Shown: piece after piece, positions 36,295 to 45,140 of the stretch
How positions within the stretch are numbered: the stretch's first letter is position 1
How the letters are laid out: each line of letters begins with the position of its first letter
NCBI RefSeq assembly: GCF_026340675.1
Contig: NZ_JAPEOX010000002.1
Location: 1,736,001 to 1,800,000, forward strand
Source of the DNA: Streptomyces sp. NBC_01264
GTDB taxonomy: Bacteria; Actinomycetota; Actinomycetes; Streptomycetales; Streptomycetaceae
Reading direction: 5' to 3'
Length of the DNA: 64,000 nucleotides
Position numbers and translations under genes: made by a program
The notes under the pieces: model-generated
The model's database searches: none
Seen by the model: the letters and a program-made list of their open reading frames with translations, nothing else
Told to the model about the DNA's origin: nothing

Positions 36295-38348
36295 CCCGCC
36301 AGTTCCGGCAGGAGTTCGCGCAGTGGTGTCCGGGCGCCCGAGGCGTAGGCCGCGCGGAAGGCCTGGGGGGTGAGGCGGGCGCGGAGCGTGGGCTGGACGC
36401 GGGGGGTCCGGGCCGCGCGCGGGCGGGTGCGGGAGACCGCGCCGAGGAGGCGGGCGGCCTCGGCGTAGCGGCCCTGGTCCGCCTCCAGTTCGGCGAGGAG
36501 TTCCACCGAGAAGGCCTGCCCGAGGGTGTCGTCCAGCGCGAACTGGATCCGTAGGGCGCCGAGCAGTTCGGTACGGGCCCGTGCCGGGTGGCCCTCGTGG
36601 CGCTGGACCAGGGCGTGGGCGTAGCTCACCCAGGACCGGGCCCACAGGTCGGCCGGGCCGTCCGGCGGACCGCCCGGCGGACCGTCCTCGACCGGGACCG
36701 AGGCAGGGTCCGTACGGGCGGCCGCCAGGGTGCGCGCTGCGCGCAGGACTTCGCGGCCGGGACCGAACTCCGGCTCCGCCGGGAGGAGTTCCAGGCCCTC
36801 CCGGCATTCCTCCGCGGCGTCCTCGTACCGTCCCTCCCACAGCGCGATGGTCCCGCGCAGGTGCGCGAGGTACGCCAGGCAGGCGTCCTCCCCCTCGTAC
36901 ACAGCCGCGGTCCACGCCTCCACCAGCAGCGGATCGGCGCCGTGCGACTCCCCGAACGCGGCGACCAGCCATGCCGCGAGCCACAGCGCCCGGGCGGGCC
37001 GGGGAGCGGGATGCACGGCCAGGGCCCGTTCCACGTGCCGGCGCCCCTCCGCCGCCATCCCGCAGGCGGTCCACAGGAACCACAGCGACACCGCGATCTC
37101 CAGGGCCGCCCCCGGCCCTCCTGCGGCGAGCGGGTTCATCGCCGCGCGCAGCTCGGGGAGTTCCCGCAGGGCCAGGGCGCGCGCCTCCCGCTGCGCGCCG
37201 GCGCGCCACAGCTGCGCGGCCCGCTCCGCCACCACCCTGGAGCGTTCGCGGTGGCGCCGGGCGGTCGTCGCGCCGTCCCCGGCGGGTCCGTGCGCGAGCC
37301 GCCGGGCCGCGTACGCCCGTACGGACAGCGGCAGCCGGTAGCGGCCCTGGCCGGCGTCCGCGAGCAGGCCCGGGGCCAGCCGGAGCAGTGCCTCGACGGC
37401 GGAGTCCGGGGTGAGCGCCCCGAAGCCGCACACCTGGGCGACGGCCGCCCTGTCGAAGGATCCGGCGAAGACGGAGAGCCGCTCCCAGAGCAGGCGCTCG
37501 GCGGGCGAGGCCAGCCGCAGCGAGCGTTCGGCGTCGCCCCGGGTGCTGCGGCCGGCGCCGCCCGCGAGGAAGCCCAGCGGGTCGGAGCCGAGTCTGCGGA
37601 GCGCCTGCGCGGGCGCGTACTGGTGCGAGCGCCCCGCCGCGAGCTCCAGTGCGCCCGGGATCCCGTCGAGCGCCCGGCACAGCGCGGCCACGGCGCCCGC
37701 GTTGCGGTCGGTCAGCTCGAAGAAGGGGTCCGCGCCGCGCGCCCGCTCCTCGAAGAGCCGTACGGCCGCGTAGCCGGCGACGTCGGCGACCGGGAACCGC
37801 CGGGCGGGGTCGGGAGCACCGTGCCCCGGCGCGACCGACGGCGACAGCGACGGCGGCGGGGACGGCCACGGGGACAGCGGCTGCACGGAGGGCGCGGTCG
37901 GCACCGACAGCGGCGGTACGGCGAACACCGTTTCCCCGGGGATCCGCAGGCGCCGCTGCGACGTGGCCAGAATCCGTAGCCCCGGCAGGCGCAGCAACCC
38001 GGCCGCGAGCCCCGCACCGGCCTCCCCAAGCTGTTCGCAGCCGTCGAGCACGAGCAGCGCCTCACGCCCCGCGAGGCCCTCCGCGAGCTCCGCTCCGAGA
38101 CCCTCCCAGCACCGCTCGGGCAGGGCCGCGAGGTCCGCCCAGACGACGTCCAGGCCCTCGCTGTCGCCGAGCGTGCGGACGGTGCGCACCGCGAGCCGGG
38201 TCTTGCCGATGCCGGCCGGTCCGGTGAGCGTGACCAGGCGTTCCGTGGCGAGCAGGAAGGCGAGGGCGGTGAGCTCCCGCTCCCGCCCGATGAAGCTCGA
38301 CAATTCGGCGGGCACCGCCTGCCGCACGCCCGAGCCGGCCTCCCCCAC
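36291..38348 (-). CDS. STAND/NB-ARC ATPase, regulator-like, without an evident DNA-binding domain
   Basis: A 685-aa protein with an N-terminal ATPase domain: FIGRERELTAL before Walker A TGPAGIGKT (42-50), Walker B ALLVLDGCEQL and RILATSQRRLRIPGE. A Pro/Ser-rich linker (about 150-190), a winged-helix-like region, and helical TPR-like repeats follow. It matches the ATPase core of AfsR/LuxR-type (LAL) regulators, but neither an SARP/OmpR N-terminus nor a LuxR HTH C-terminus is present. GTG 38348 has GGGAGG 5 bases upstream, supporting this short N-terminus. It may act as a signalling partner. Confidence 0.85.
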   Translation of the reverse strand: MGEAGSGVRQAVPAELSSFIGRERELTALAFLLATERLVTLTGPAGIGKTRLAVRTVRTLGDSEGLDVVWADLAALPERCWEGLGAELAEGLAGREALLVLDGCEQLGEAGAGLAAGLLRLPGLRILATSQRRLRIPGETVFAVPPLSVPTAPSVQPLSPWPSPPPSLSPSVAPGHGAPDPARRFPVADVAGYAAVRLFEERARGADPFFELTDRNAGAVAALCRALDGIPGALELAAGRSHQYAPAQALRRLGSDPLGFLAGGAGRSTRGDAERSLRLASPAERLLWERLSVFAGSFDRAAVAQVCGFGALTPDSAVEALLRLAPGLLADAGQGRYRLPLSVRAYAARRLAHGPAGDGATTARRHRERSRVVAERAAQLWRAGAQREARALALRELPELRAAMNPLAAGGPGAALEIAVSLWFLWTACGMAAEGRRHVERALAVHPAPRPARALWLAAWLVAAFGESHGADPLLVEAWTAAVYEGEDACLAYLAHLRGTIALWEGRYEDAAEECREGLELLPAEPEFGPGREVLRAARTLAAARTDPASVPVEDGPPGGPPDGPADLWARSWVSYAHALVQRHEGHPARARTELLGALRIQFALDDTLGQAFSVELLAELEADQGRYAEAARLLGAVSRTRPRAARTPRVQPTLRARLTPQAFRAAYASGARTPLRELLPELAG

Positions 38349-38475
38349 ACATCCTCCCGCGATGCTTGAAACGTGCGCACCGACGTGTGGTCAACAGGTG
38401 AGCGCGCAAAGAGAGATGATCGGGTCATCTTCCCGTTGTCCCGTCACCGACCGGGAGAACCACCAAGGAGAGGGT

Positions 38476-39549
38476 ATGAACTCGGCCATTTCCGCCATCG
38501 ACGACACGGACCGGGCGCTCGTCCACGCACTCCAGCTCGCACCCCGCGCGAGCTGGGAACTGCTGGGTCCGGTGCTCGGCGCGCGCCCGGACACCCTGGC
38601 GCGCCGCTGGGAGCGGCTCACCGCGTCCGGCGAGGCGTGGCTGAGCGGACTCGGGCTGCGCACCGGCGCCACGAAGCCCTGCATGGCGTGGGTGGAGGTC
38701 ACCTGCGCGGCGGGCACCTCGCCCTCGGTGGGGGACGTGCTCGTCGCGGATCCGCACGCCCTGGGGGTCGAACACACCACCGGGGGCCGGGACCTGCTCG
38801 TCTTCGTGGCCGTACCCGACCTGCCGACGCTGTACTCCTACCTGTCCTCCCGGGTGCAGCGGATCCCGGGCGTGGTCGGCACCCGGACCTCGATGGTGAC
38901 GGCCGTGCACTACGCCCCGGACCGCTGGCGCCTGGACCAGCTGACCCCGACCCAGATCGGCCTGCTGACCCGGCGGACCCGGCGGCCGGCGGGCTCCGCC
39001 GCCCCGGACCGGTCGTCGGTGGTACCGCTCCAGGAGGAGGACCGGCCGCTGGTCCTGGCCCTGGCCTCGGACGCCCGGCGCACCGTGGCCTCGCTGGCCC
39101 GGGAGTTCGCGATGAGCGAGTCGACCGTACGGCGCCGGCTGGCGCGGCTGGAGAACGGGCAGAGCCTGCGCTACAGCTGTGCGCTGACCTCCTCGCTGTC
39201 GGGCTGGCCGGTCTCGGCGACGCTGTGGGCGGAGGCCTCCGAGTTCGAGCTCGCCGACTGCGCGGCGGTCGCCGCGGGGCTGCGCGAGACCCGGATCTGC
39301 ATGTCCGTCAGCGGCCCCTGGAATTTCATGATCAGCGCCCGGCTGCGCACGGTGGAGGACCTGTCCCGCTACACGGCGGAGCTCACCCGACGGCTGCGCG
39401 GCCTGCGCATCACGGACTCGGCGGTGGCCCTCCAGGTCCGCAAGACGGAGGCCCAGGAACTGGACCGCCACGGCCACCGCGTACGCACGGTCACCCCGGA
39501 CATCTGGTCGGACCCGGTCCTGGCGGACTCCAGCCCCGCCGGCGTTTGA
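38476..39549 (+). CDS. Lrp/AsnC-family regulator with two tandem AsnC units
   Basis: A 357-aa regulator in which two AsnC modules follow each other: the first HTH at about 8-50 (IDDTDRALVHALQLAPRASWELLGPVLGARPDTLARRWERL) with a RAM-like domain to about 150, the second HTH at about 183-225 (LQEEDRPLVLALASDARRTVASLAREFAMSESTVRRRLARLENG) with its RAM domain. Normal Lrp is about 150 aa. ATG 38476 has AAGGAGAG upstream. The last codons and the TGA stop lie inside a REP-like repeat. Divergent from the STAND ATPase gene. Target genes unknown. Confidence 0.9.
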   Translation: MNSAISAIDDTDRALVHALQLAPRASWELLGPVLGARPDTLARRWERLTASGEAWLSGLGLRTGATKPCMAWVEVTCAAGTSPSVGDVLVADPHALGVEHTTGGRDLLVFVAVPDLPTLYSYLSSRVQRIPGVVGTRTSMVTAVHYAPDRWRLDQLTPTQIGLLTRRTRRPAGSAAPDRSSVVPLQEEDRPLVLALASDARRTVASLAREFAMSESTVRRRLARLENGQSLRYSCALTSSLSGWPVSATLWAEASEFELADCAAVAAGLRETRICMSVSGPWNFMISARLRTVEDLSRYTAELTRRLRGLRITDSAVALQVRKTEAQELDRHGHRVRTVTPDIWSDPVLADSSPAGV

Positions 39550-39583
39550 GGCGCGGGGTCCGGGGCAGAGCCCCGGGAACCTC
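39536..39583. repeat. Streptomyces REP-like element overlapping the AsnC gene stop
   Basis: GCCGGCGTTTGAGGCGCGGG followed by GTCCGGGGCAGAGCCCCGGG is the same type of element as at 28786-28831. The TGA in its core is the stop codon of the Lrp/AsnC-like gene, so the repeat supplies the C-terminal residues SPAGV. Confidence 0.65.
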
Positions 39584-39627
39584 GGCCGGAGTCTGCCCGC
39601 GACGTCGCACTCGGCGCCGCAGACGCG

Positions 39628-39678
39628 TACGGCGGTGCGGACGCCAACCCCGCAGTGGGTGACGTACGCACCGCCGTA
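39628..39678. terminator. Inverted repeat between convergent asnC-like and permease genes
   Basis: TACGGCGGTGCG and CGCACCGCCGTA form a 12-bp perfect stem with a 27-nt loop between two convergent genes. Probably a bidirectional terminator; the long loop lowers certainty. Confidence 0.5.
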
Positions 39679-39734
39679 TCGCGCGCACGGACCGGACCGG
39701 CCCGGTCAGCGCTCACCGGCCGGGACCAGCCCGG

Positions 39735-41141
39735 TCAGTGCACCGGTACCGGATCCGGCGCGGCCGAGGCCGAGCCCTTCTTGGCACCGAGGTGGTTGAA
39801 GGCCAGGTTCAGCGCGATGGCCACGACGCAGCCGGTGCTGATCCCGGAGTCCAGGACGACCAGGAGGTCCTCCGGGAAGGCGTGGTAGAAGCCGGGGGCC
39901 GCGATCGGGATCAGGCCGATGCCGAGCGAGGCGGCGACGATCAGGGCGTTCTCGCCCTTCTCCATGGCCGCGCCGGCCAGGGTCTGGATGCCGCTGGCGG
40001 CCACCGAGCCGAAGAGGACGATGCCCGCGCCGCCGAGCACGGGCAGCGGTACGACTCCGATGACGGAGGCGGCGATGGGACACAGGCCCAGCAGGATCAG
40101 GATGCCGCCGCCGGCCGCGACGACGAACCGGCTGCGGACCTTGGTCATGGCGACCAGCCCGATGTTCTGCGCGAAGGCGCTGCACATGAACCCGTTGAAC
40201 AGCGGGCTGAGCGCACTGCCCAGGGTGTCGGCGCGCAGGCCGCCCTCGATGGTCTTCGCGTCCGCCGGGCGGCCGACGATCTTGCCCAGCGCGAGGATGT
40301 CGGCGGTGGACTCGGTCATGCACACCAGCATCACGATGCACATGGAGATGATCGCGGCGACCTGGAACTGCGGCGCCCCGAAGTGGAACGGCGTGGGGAA
40401 GCCCACGAGATCGGCGTTCCTGACGGCGTCGAAGTTCGTCATGCCCAGCGGCAGCGCTATGAGCGTGCCGGCGACCAGGCCGAGGAGGATGGAGATCTGT
40501 TGGAGGAAGCCGCGCAGGAACTTGCGCATCAGCAGGACGATCGCGAGGGTGACGGCGGCCATGGCGATGTTCTTCATCGAGCCGTAGCCGGCGGCGTGAC
40601 TGTTCCCGCCCTGCGACCAGTTGAAGGCCACGGGGAGCAGTGAGACGCCGATCAGGGTGATGACCGTACCGGTGACGACCGGTGGGAAGAACCGGACCAG
40701 TTTGCCGAAGTACGGGGCGGCGAAGAAGCCGATGACTCCGGCGACGATGATCGCGCCGAAGATGACCGGGATGGCGTTGTCGCCCTCGCCCTTGCCGATG
40801 GCGATCATCGGGGTCACTCCGGCGAAGGAAACGCCGTTGACGAAGGGGAGTTTGGCCCCGATCTTCCAGAACCCGAGGGTCTGGAGGAGGGTGGCGAGCC
40901 CCGCGGTGAAGAGGGAGGCCCCCATCAGGAAAGCGGTCTCGGTGGCGGAGAGGCCCACGGCCGGACCGACGATCATGGGCGGGGCCACTACACCCGCGTA
41001 CATGGCGGCCACGTGCTGGAGACCGCTGGTGAACATTTTCAGCGGGGGCAGGGTCTCGTCGACCGGGTGTTTTCCCCCCGGGTCCTGGGAGACCTGCGGT
41101 ACTGCGACTGCGTCTTTGCGAAACCTGGGCGCCTGGGCCAC
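39735..41141 (-). CDS. NCS2 purine permease (xanthine/urate:cation symporter)
   Basis: A 468-aa membrane protein with 14 expected helices of the nucleobase-ascorbate transporter family. Landmarks: GLQHVAAMYAGVVAPP in TM1, the NAT region AFAQNIGLVAMTKVRSRFV with the QNIG sequence that lines the purine site, and CMTESTADILALGKIVGRP. The QNIG-type motif and the neighbouring purine genes favour xanthine or urate over uracil. GTG 41141 has GGAGGAAGCC upstream; longer frames upstream have no support. Confidence 0.91.
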   Translation of the reverse strand: MAQAPRFRKDAVAVPQVSQDPGGKHPVDETLPPLKMFTSGLQHVAAMYAGVVAPPMIVGPAVGLSATETAFLMGASLFTAGLATLLQTLGFWKIGAKLPFVNGVSFAGVTPMIAIGKGEGDNAIPVIFGAIIVAGVIGFFAAPYFGKLVRFFPPVVTGTVITLIGVSLLPVAFNWSQGGNSHAAGYGSMKNIAMAAVTLAIVLLMRKFLRGFLQQISILLGLVAGTLIALPLGMTNFDAVRNADLVGFPTPFHFGAPQFQVAAIISMCIVMLVCMTESTADILALGKIVGRPADAKTIEGGLRADTLGSALSPLFNGFMCSAFAQNIGLVAMTKVRSRFVVAAGGGILILLGLCPIAASVIGVVPLPVLGGAGIVLFGSVAASGIQTLAGAAMEKGENALIVAASLGIGLIPIAAPGFYHAFPEDLLVVLDSGISTGCVVAIALNLAFNHLGAKKGSASAAPDPVPVH

Positions 41142-41278
41142 GGCTTCCTCCGAACTGTTTAACACGCCGGCAGGGACGTGATGTGTCTGGGAGGTGGTGC
41201 GAAAGCTGTGCGAGTCGAGCTGTATGGAGTTGTGGGTGATGCGGTGAACCGGTGATGCGAATATTTGTTCGAACGGAT

Positions 41279-41308
41279 GTGGAAACGATTCGCCCGAGTC
41301 GTTTCCAC
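41279..41308. promoter_or_regulatory. Perfect 10-bp inverted repeat upstream of the purine permease
   Basis: GTGGAAACGA and TCGTTTCCAC are separated by 10 bases, 138 bases before the permease start in a 388-base gap between two co-directional genes. The TTTCCA/TGGAAA arms resemble IclR-type half sites, but spacing differs from the paired boxes elsewhere. It could be an operator or the end of the deaminase transcript; no T-run is present. Nothing else was seen in 41142-41529. Confidence 0.5.
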
Positions 41309-41529
41309 GCACGGGCGGCCCGGGGCCGCCGGGCAAGGAAGTCAAAAGTGAGCTGGAGGTGCCGTAGCAGTGGCGCGGTACACGAGCTGCGGGGCCAGTG
41401 GCACGAGTCACCGCTCCCGGGGCGCCTTCGGAAAAACCTCGGGCGCCACCCGGGAACAGCTGCCACGGACCCCGCTCGGGTCCGCGGCCGCCGGCCGGGG
41501 GCCGTCCCCCCCGGCCGGACTCCGTGGGA

Positions 41530-42933
41530 TCAGGCCTGCGCGGAGATCCGCGCGAGGCGCTGGGCCTCTTCCCGCGTGGACACCGCGATGGCGTCCTCGT
41601 CGGCGAAGAGCAGACGGTTGTTCTCGACGATCTGCTTGCCGTTGACGAACGACGCGGTGACCGGGGCCGCCGCACCGAAGACCAGCGCCGTGACCGGGTC
41701 GGCGATCGAGGAGTGCAGGAGGGTGTTCAGGTTCCAGAGCACCAGGTCGGCGCACTTGCCGACCTCCAGCGAACCGATGTTCGAGGCGCGGCCGAGGACC
41801 TGGGCGCCACCGAAGGTACCGAGGCGCAGGGCCTGGCGGGCGTTGAGCGCACGCTCGCGGTGAACCGGGTTCAGGCGGTTGATGAGCAGCGCGTTGCGCA
41901 GCTCGGTGTGCAGCTCACCGGACTCGTTGGAGGCGGTGCCGTCCACGCCGAGGCCGACCGGGACACCGGCGGCGAGCATGTCCGGGACGCGGGCGATGCC
42001 GGCGGCCAGACGGGCGTTGGAGGACGGGCAGTGCGCGACACCGGTCTTGGTACGGGCGAACGCGGCGATGTCGGAGTCGTTCATGTGGACGCTGTGCGCC
42101 ATCCACACGTCCTCGCCGAGCCAGCCGGTCGACTCGAAGTAGTCGGTCGGGCCCATGCCGAACAGTTCCTTGCAGAACTGCTCTTCCTCGACGGTCTCCG
42201 AGCCGTGCGTGTGCATGCGCACACCCAGGCGGCGGGCCATCTCGGCGCCCTGCTTCAGCAGCTCGGTGGAGACCGAGAAGGGGGAGCAGGGGGCGACGGC
42301 GACCTGGGTCATCGCGTCGAAGGAGGAGTCGTGGTACTTCTTCACGGTCGCCTCGGTGTCCGCGAGGGCACCTTCGAGGGTCTCGACCGCGTGGTCCGGC
42401 GGCAGGCCGCCGTCCTTCTCGCTGCGGTCCATGGAGCCACGGGCGAGGGTGAAGCGGACGCCCATCTCGGACGCGGCGCGGATGATCGACCCGGAGAGGT
42501 CGCCCGAGCCCTTGGGGAAGACGTAGTGGTGGTCCATCGCGGTGGTGACGCCACCCTTGGCCATCGCGGCGAGGGAGCCCTGCGCGGCCGTGTACGTCAT
42601 CTGCTCGTCGATGCGCGCCCACGTCGGGTACAGCGCGACCAGCCAGTTGAAGAGGTTGTGGTCGGTGGCCAGACCACGCGTGATCCACTGGTAGAAGTGG
42701 TGGTGCGTGTTGACCAGACCGGGGGTCACGAGGTGCCCGGTGCCGTCGATGCGGCGGACGACGTTCTCGAGGTTCTCGGGGGCCTTGCCCGCACCGACGA
42801 ACTCGATCTTGTTACCGGCGAGCACCACATGACCCGAGGCGTACTCGGTGTCGTTGGCGTCGACGGTCGCAATCGCACAGTTTTCGATGACGATGCGCTC
42901 TACGGCGCTGTCATTGGCTGCCGATGCTGCCAT
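41530..42933 (-). CDS. Purine deaminase of the amidohydrolase family (8-oxoguanine/guanine deaminase)
   Basis: A 467-aa zinc amidohydrolase. It has LVTPGLVNTHHHFYQWITRGL (metal His-x-His), MHTHGSETVEEEQF, MAHSVHMNDSDIAAFARTKTGVAHCPSSNARLAAG and VGLGVDGTASNESGEL (metal Asp). These match 8-oxoguanine deaminase, a close relative of guanine deaminase and hydroxyatrazine hydrolase; sequence alone does not separate them. With the permease, uricase and MobA-like genes near, a role in feeding purine rings into xanthine/urate is likely. ATG 42933 has GAGGAAG upstream. Confidence 0.87.
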   Translation of the reverse strand: MAASAANDSAVERIVIENCAIATVDANDTEYASGHVVLAGNKIEFVGAGKAPENLENVVRRIDGTGHLVTPGLVNTHHHFYQWITRGLATDHNLFNWLVALYPTWARIDEQMTYTAAQGSLAAMAKGGVTTAMDHHYVFPKGSGDLSGSIIRAASEMGVRFTLARGSMDRSEKDGGLPPDHAVETLEGALADTEATVKKYHDSSFDAMTQVAVAPCSPFSVSTELLKQGAEMARRLGVRMHTHGSETVEEEQFCKELFGMGPTDYFESTGWLGEDVWMAHSVHMNDSDIAAFARTKTGVAHCPSSNARLAAGIARVPDMLAAGVPVGLGVDGTASNESGELHTELRNALLINRLNPVHRERALNARQALRLGTFGGAQVLGRASNIGSLEVGKCADLVLWNLNTLLHSSIADPVTALVFGAAAPVTASFVNGKQIVENNRLLFADEDAIAVSTREEAQRLARISAQA

Positions 42934-43105
42934 GGGACTTCCTCGTGCTTTCAGTGGCGGTGCGGGCACGGCAAAACCCAGGGGATTTGAGTGCCGGAGC
43001 CGGGGGCCTTGACAGCTGACAGTACTGCCGCCCCGTGTGGTGCGTCCGGGTGCCGATTCAGGAAGTTCAGAAGTGTGTCGAAAGTGCTGACGGGTGTCGC
43101 GCCGC

Positions 43106-43130
43106 CCCGGGGCCACTGCGGAGCCCCGGG
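43106..43130 (-). terminator. Hairpin downstream of the uricase operon
   Basis: CCCGGGGC and GCCCCGGG form an 8-bp stem with a 9-nt loop, 15 bases beyond the uricase stop. A likely end for the three-gene urate operon. Confidence 0.55.
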
Positions 43131-43144
43131 ACGCGCGTGCCACA

Positions 43145-44068
43145 TCAGAGGTTGGTCATGTCCACGGGGATACGGGCGTCTACGCCGTCGCGGAGGACCG
43201 TCGCCTCGATCAGACCGTACGGACGGTCCGCGGCGAAGTAGACCTCGTTGTCGTTCTTGAGACCGAAGGGCTCGAGGTCGACGAGGAAGTGGTGCTTGTT
43301 CGGGAGCGAGAAGCGAACCTCGTCGATCTCCGAACGGTGGTTGATGATGCGCGAACCCATCTGGTACAGGGTCTGCTGCAGCGACAGGGAGTAGGTCTCC
43401 GCGAAGGCCTGGAGCATGTGCTTCCGGGTCTCGGCGTAGGACTTCTCCCAGTTGGGCATCCGCTGCTCGTCGTCCGACCAGTTGAAGCGCCAGCGAGCCG
43501 AAACCTGGGTCGCCAGGATGCGGTCGTAGGCCTCCTTCAGGGTCGTGTACTTGTCCTTCACGTAACCCCAGAACTCGGAGTTCGTGGAGTTCATGACGAC
43601 GAGGTCCTTGAGGCCGGAGATGACCTCCCAGTTCTTGCCGTCGTACGTGATCTGGGTGACCCGGGTCTCCATGCCCTCGCGGACGAAGGAGTGGTTCACC
43701 TCGTCGGAGCCGATGAACTTGGAGTTCGCGTCCGAGGTCGCGATCCGGGACCAGGAGTACTCCTCGATCCGGATGCGGGCCTTCTGGATCGGCTCCTGGC
43801 TGTTGACGAACCAACGCGCCAGGTGGATGCCGAACTGCTCGGCGGACTCGATGCCGTACTCCTTGGCGAACGCGTACACCGTGTTCTTGGTGGTGTCCGT
43901 CGGCAGGACGTTGGCGTTCGAGCCGGAGTAGTGGACGTCGTCCATGTCACCCGAGAGGGCGACCGAGACGTTCAGGTCCTTGATGTGGTGGGTGTCGCCG
44001 TCCCGCGTGATCTTGACTACGCGGTTCTCTGCTTTGCCGTACTGGTTCTGGCCCAGAATGGTGGCCAT
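43145..44068 (-). CDS. Urate oxidase (uricase)
   Basis: Cofactor-free oxidase converting urate and O2 to 5-hydroxyisourate and H2O2. The 307-aa protein has the two T-fold repeats, with NVLPTDTTKNTVYAFAKEYG (catalytic Thr), ARIRIEEYSWSRI, LKDLVVMNSTNSEFWGYVKDKYTTLKEAYDRILATQV and SLPNKHHFLVDLEPFGL. It is the last gene of the operon, one base after the HIU hydrolase stop. The H2O2 it makes links it to the catalase gene nearby. Confidence 0.96.
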   Translation of the reverse strand: MATILGQNQYGKAENRVVKITRDGDTHHIKDLNVSVALSGDMDDVHYSGSNANVLPTDTTKNTVYAFAKEYGIESAEQFGIHLARWFVNSQEPIQKARIRIEEYSWSRIATSDANSKFIGSDEVNHSFVREGMETRVTQITYDGKNWEVISGLKDLVVMNSTNSEFWGYVKDKYTTLKEAYDRILATQVSARWRFNWSDDEQRMPNWEKSYAETRKHMLQAFAETYSLSLQQTLYQMGSRIINHRSEIDEVRFSLPNKHHFLVDLEPFGLKNDNEVYFAADRPYGLIEATVLRDGVDARIPVDMTNL

Positions 44069-44069
44069 G

Positions 44070-44462
44070 CTAGCTCCCTCGGTAAACGGAGTAGCCGAAC
44101 GGGTTGAGCAGCAGCGGTACGTGATAGTGCTCGCCCGGGTTCACCGCGAAGGTGATGGTGACCTCGGGGAAGAACGCACCGCTGTCCCTTACGCGGGGGG
44201 CGTCCTGCTGTGCCTCGGCGGCTTGCTTCTTGGAGAAGTACGTCTCGGTCTCGAAGTCGAGGCGCACGTGGGTGGTGCCCTCCGGCAGCGCCGGCAGGTC
44301 CTTGCAGCGCCCGTCGGCATCGGTGGCGGATCCGCCCAGGGCCGCCCACTCGCCGTCGAGACCCGTACGGGCCGACAGGGAGATCGCGACGCCTTCGGCG
44401 GGCTTTCCGATGCTGGTGTCCAGGATGTGCGTGGACACCGACGCGGTGGTCTCAGTGCTCAT
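44070..44462 (-). CDS. uraH: 5-hydroxyisourate hydrolase (transthyretin-like)
   Basis: Opens 5-hydroxyisourate to OHCU. The 130-aa sequence begins STHILDTSIGKPA, has the conserved FFPEVTITF and HYHVPLLLNPFGYSVYRGS with the diagnostic C-terminal YRGS. Middle gene of the urate operon, 8 bases after the OHCU decarboxylase stop. Confidence 0.96.
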   Translation of the reverse strand: MSTETTASVSTHILDTSIGKPAEGVAISLSARTGLDGEWAALGGSATDADGRCKDLPALPEGTTHVRLDFETETYFSKKQAAEAQQDAPRVRDSGAFFPEVTITFAVNPGEHYHVPLLLNPFGYSVYRGS

Positions 44463-44470
44463 GCTCGGTC

Positions 44471-44986
44471 TTACTCTCCTTCTACGGTTTCCACGAGGCG
44501 GGTCAGGCGGATCCGGTTGATCTTGACGAGCTCGCCACGAGCGATTTCCCGCTCCTGTTCCGGCGAGTTCTCGATCCGGACCTTGACCGCGTCCCGCATG
44601 AACTCACCGGTCGCACCGGTGGCGCAGATGAGGAAGACGTGGCCGAACTTCTCCTGGTAAGCCAGGTTCAGTTCGAGGAGCTCGGTCTTGAGCTCCTCCG
44701 AGGCACCGGCCATGCCGCGCTGCTCGCGGGCGGAGGTCGGGTCTCCCGGCTTCGGCCGGCCGATCGGCGCGTGTCCACCCATCGCCTCGCCCAGGTCCTC
44801 CGCGGTGAGCTCGGCCATGGCGGCCTCGTTCGCGGAGAACAGGGTGTCGACGGTGGTGAAGGGGCGCTGGGCGAGCAGCTTGCTGCCCCATGCCGAGCTG
44901 GCACACACCTCGTGGAGCTCGGCCGTGGCCGCGCTGTCGTCCAAGGCGTTGAACCGGGTGAGACCCGGGGTCGGACTCGAAGTCAC
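44471..44986 (-). CDS. uraD: 2-oxo-4-hydroxy-4-carboxy-5-ureidoimidazoline (OHCU) decarboxylase
   Basis: Decarboxylates OHCU to S-allantoin. The 171-aa protein has FNALDDSAATAELHEVCASSAWG, the catalytic-His region MGGHAPIGRP and YQEKFGHVFLICATG. GTG 44986 has GGAGG 5 bases upstream. First gene of the operon uraD-uraH-uricase; its promoter overlaps a TCAACA-N3-TGTTGA palindrome. Confidence 0.95.
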   Translation of the reverse strand: MTSSPTPGLTRFNALDDSAATAELHEVCASSAWGSKLLAQRPFTTVDTLFSANEAAMAELTAEDLGEAMGGHAPIGRPKPGDPTSAREQRGMAGASEELKTELLELNLAYQEKFGHVFLICATGATGEFMRDAVKVRIENSPEQEREIARGELVKINRIRLTRLVETVEGE

Positions 44987-45029
44987 GGTAGGCCTCCGTG
45001 GCCTGTTGTTGCTTTGACGGGCTGCGCAT

Positions 45030-45069
45030 AGCTAACGCCCTCGACAACACGGCGTCAACACTTTGTTGA
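45030..45069 (-). promoter_or_regulatory. Urate operon promoter (TTGACG-17-TTAGCT) with overlapping palindrome
   Basis: On the minus strand the -35 TTGACG (45058-45053) and -10 TTAGCT (45035-45030) are 17 bases apart. The perfect palindrome TCAACA-N3-TGTTGA (45055-45069) covers the -35 box. No TTCC-N7-GGAA box follows, unlike the glyoxylate genes, so this operon may answer to a different regulator. Confidence 0.65.
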
Positions 45070-45086
45070 AACTTCCCGTACACAAA

Positions 45087-45117
45087 AGCCGCCGCCCGGG
45101 TGAATTGGGCGGCGGCT
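45087..45117 (-). terminator. Intrinsic terminator after the HTH regulator gene
   Basis: AGCCGCCGCCC/GGGCGGCGGCT (11 bp, 9-nt loop) followed on the minus strand by TTTT, 24 bases after the regulator stop. It separates the regulator transcript from the urate operon promoter just downstream. Confidence 0.85.
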
Positions 45118-45140
45118 CGTCACGGTGAGTCAATCAGGAT

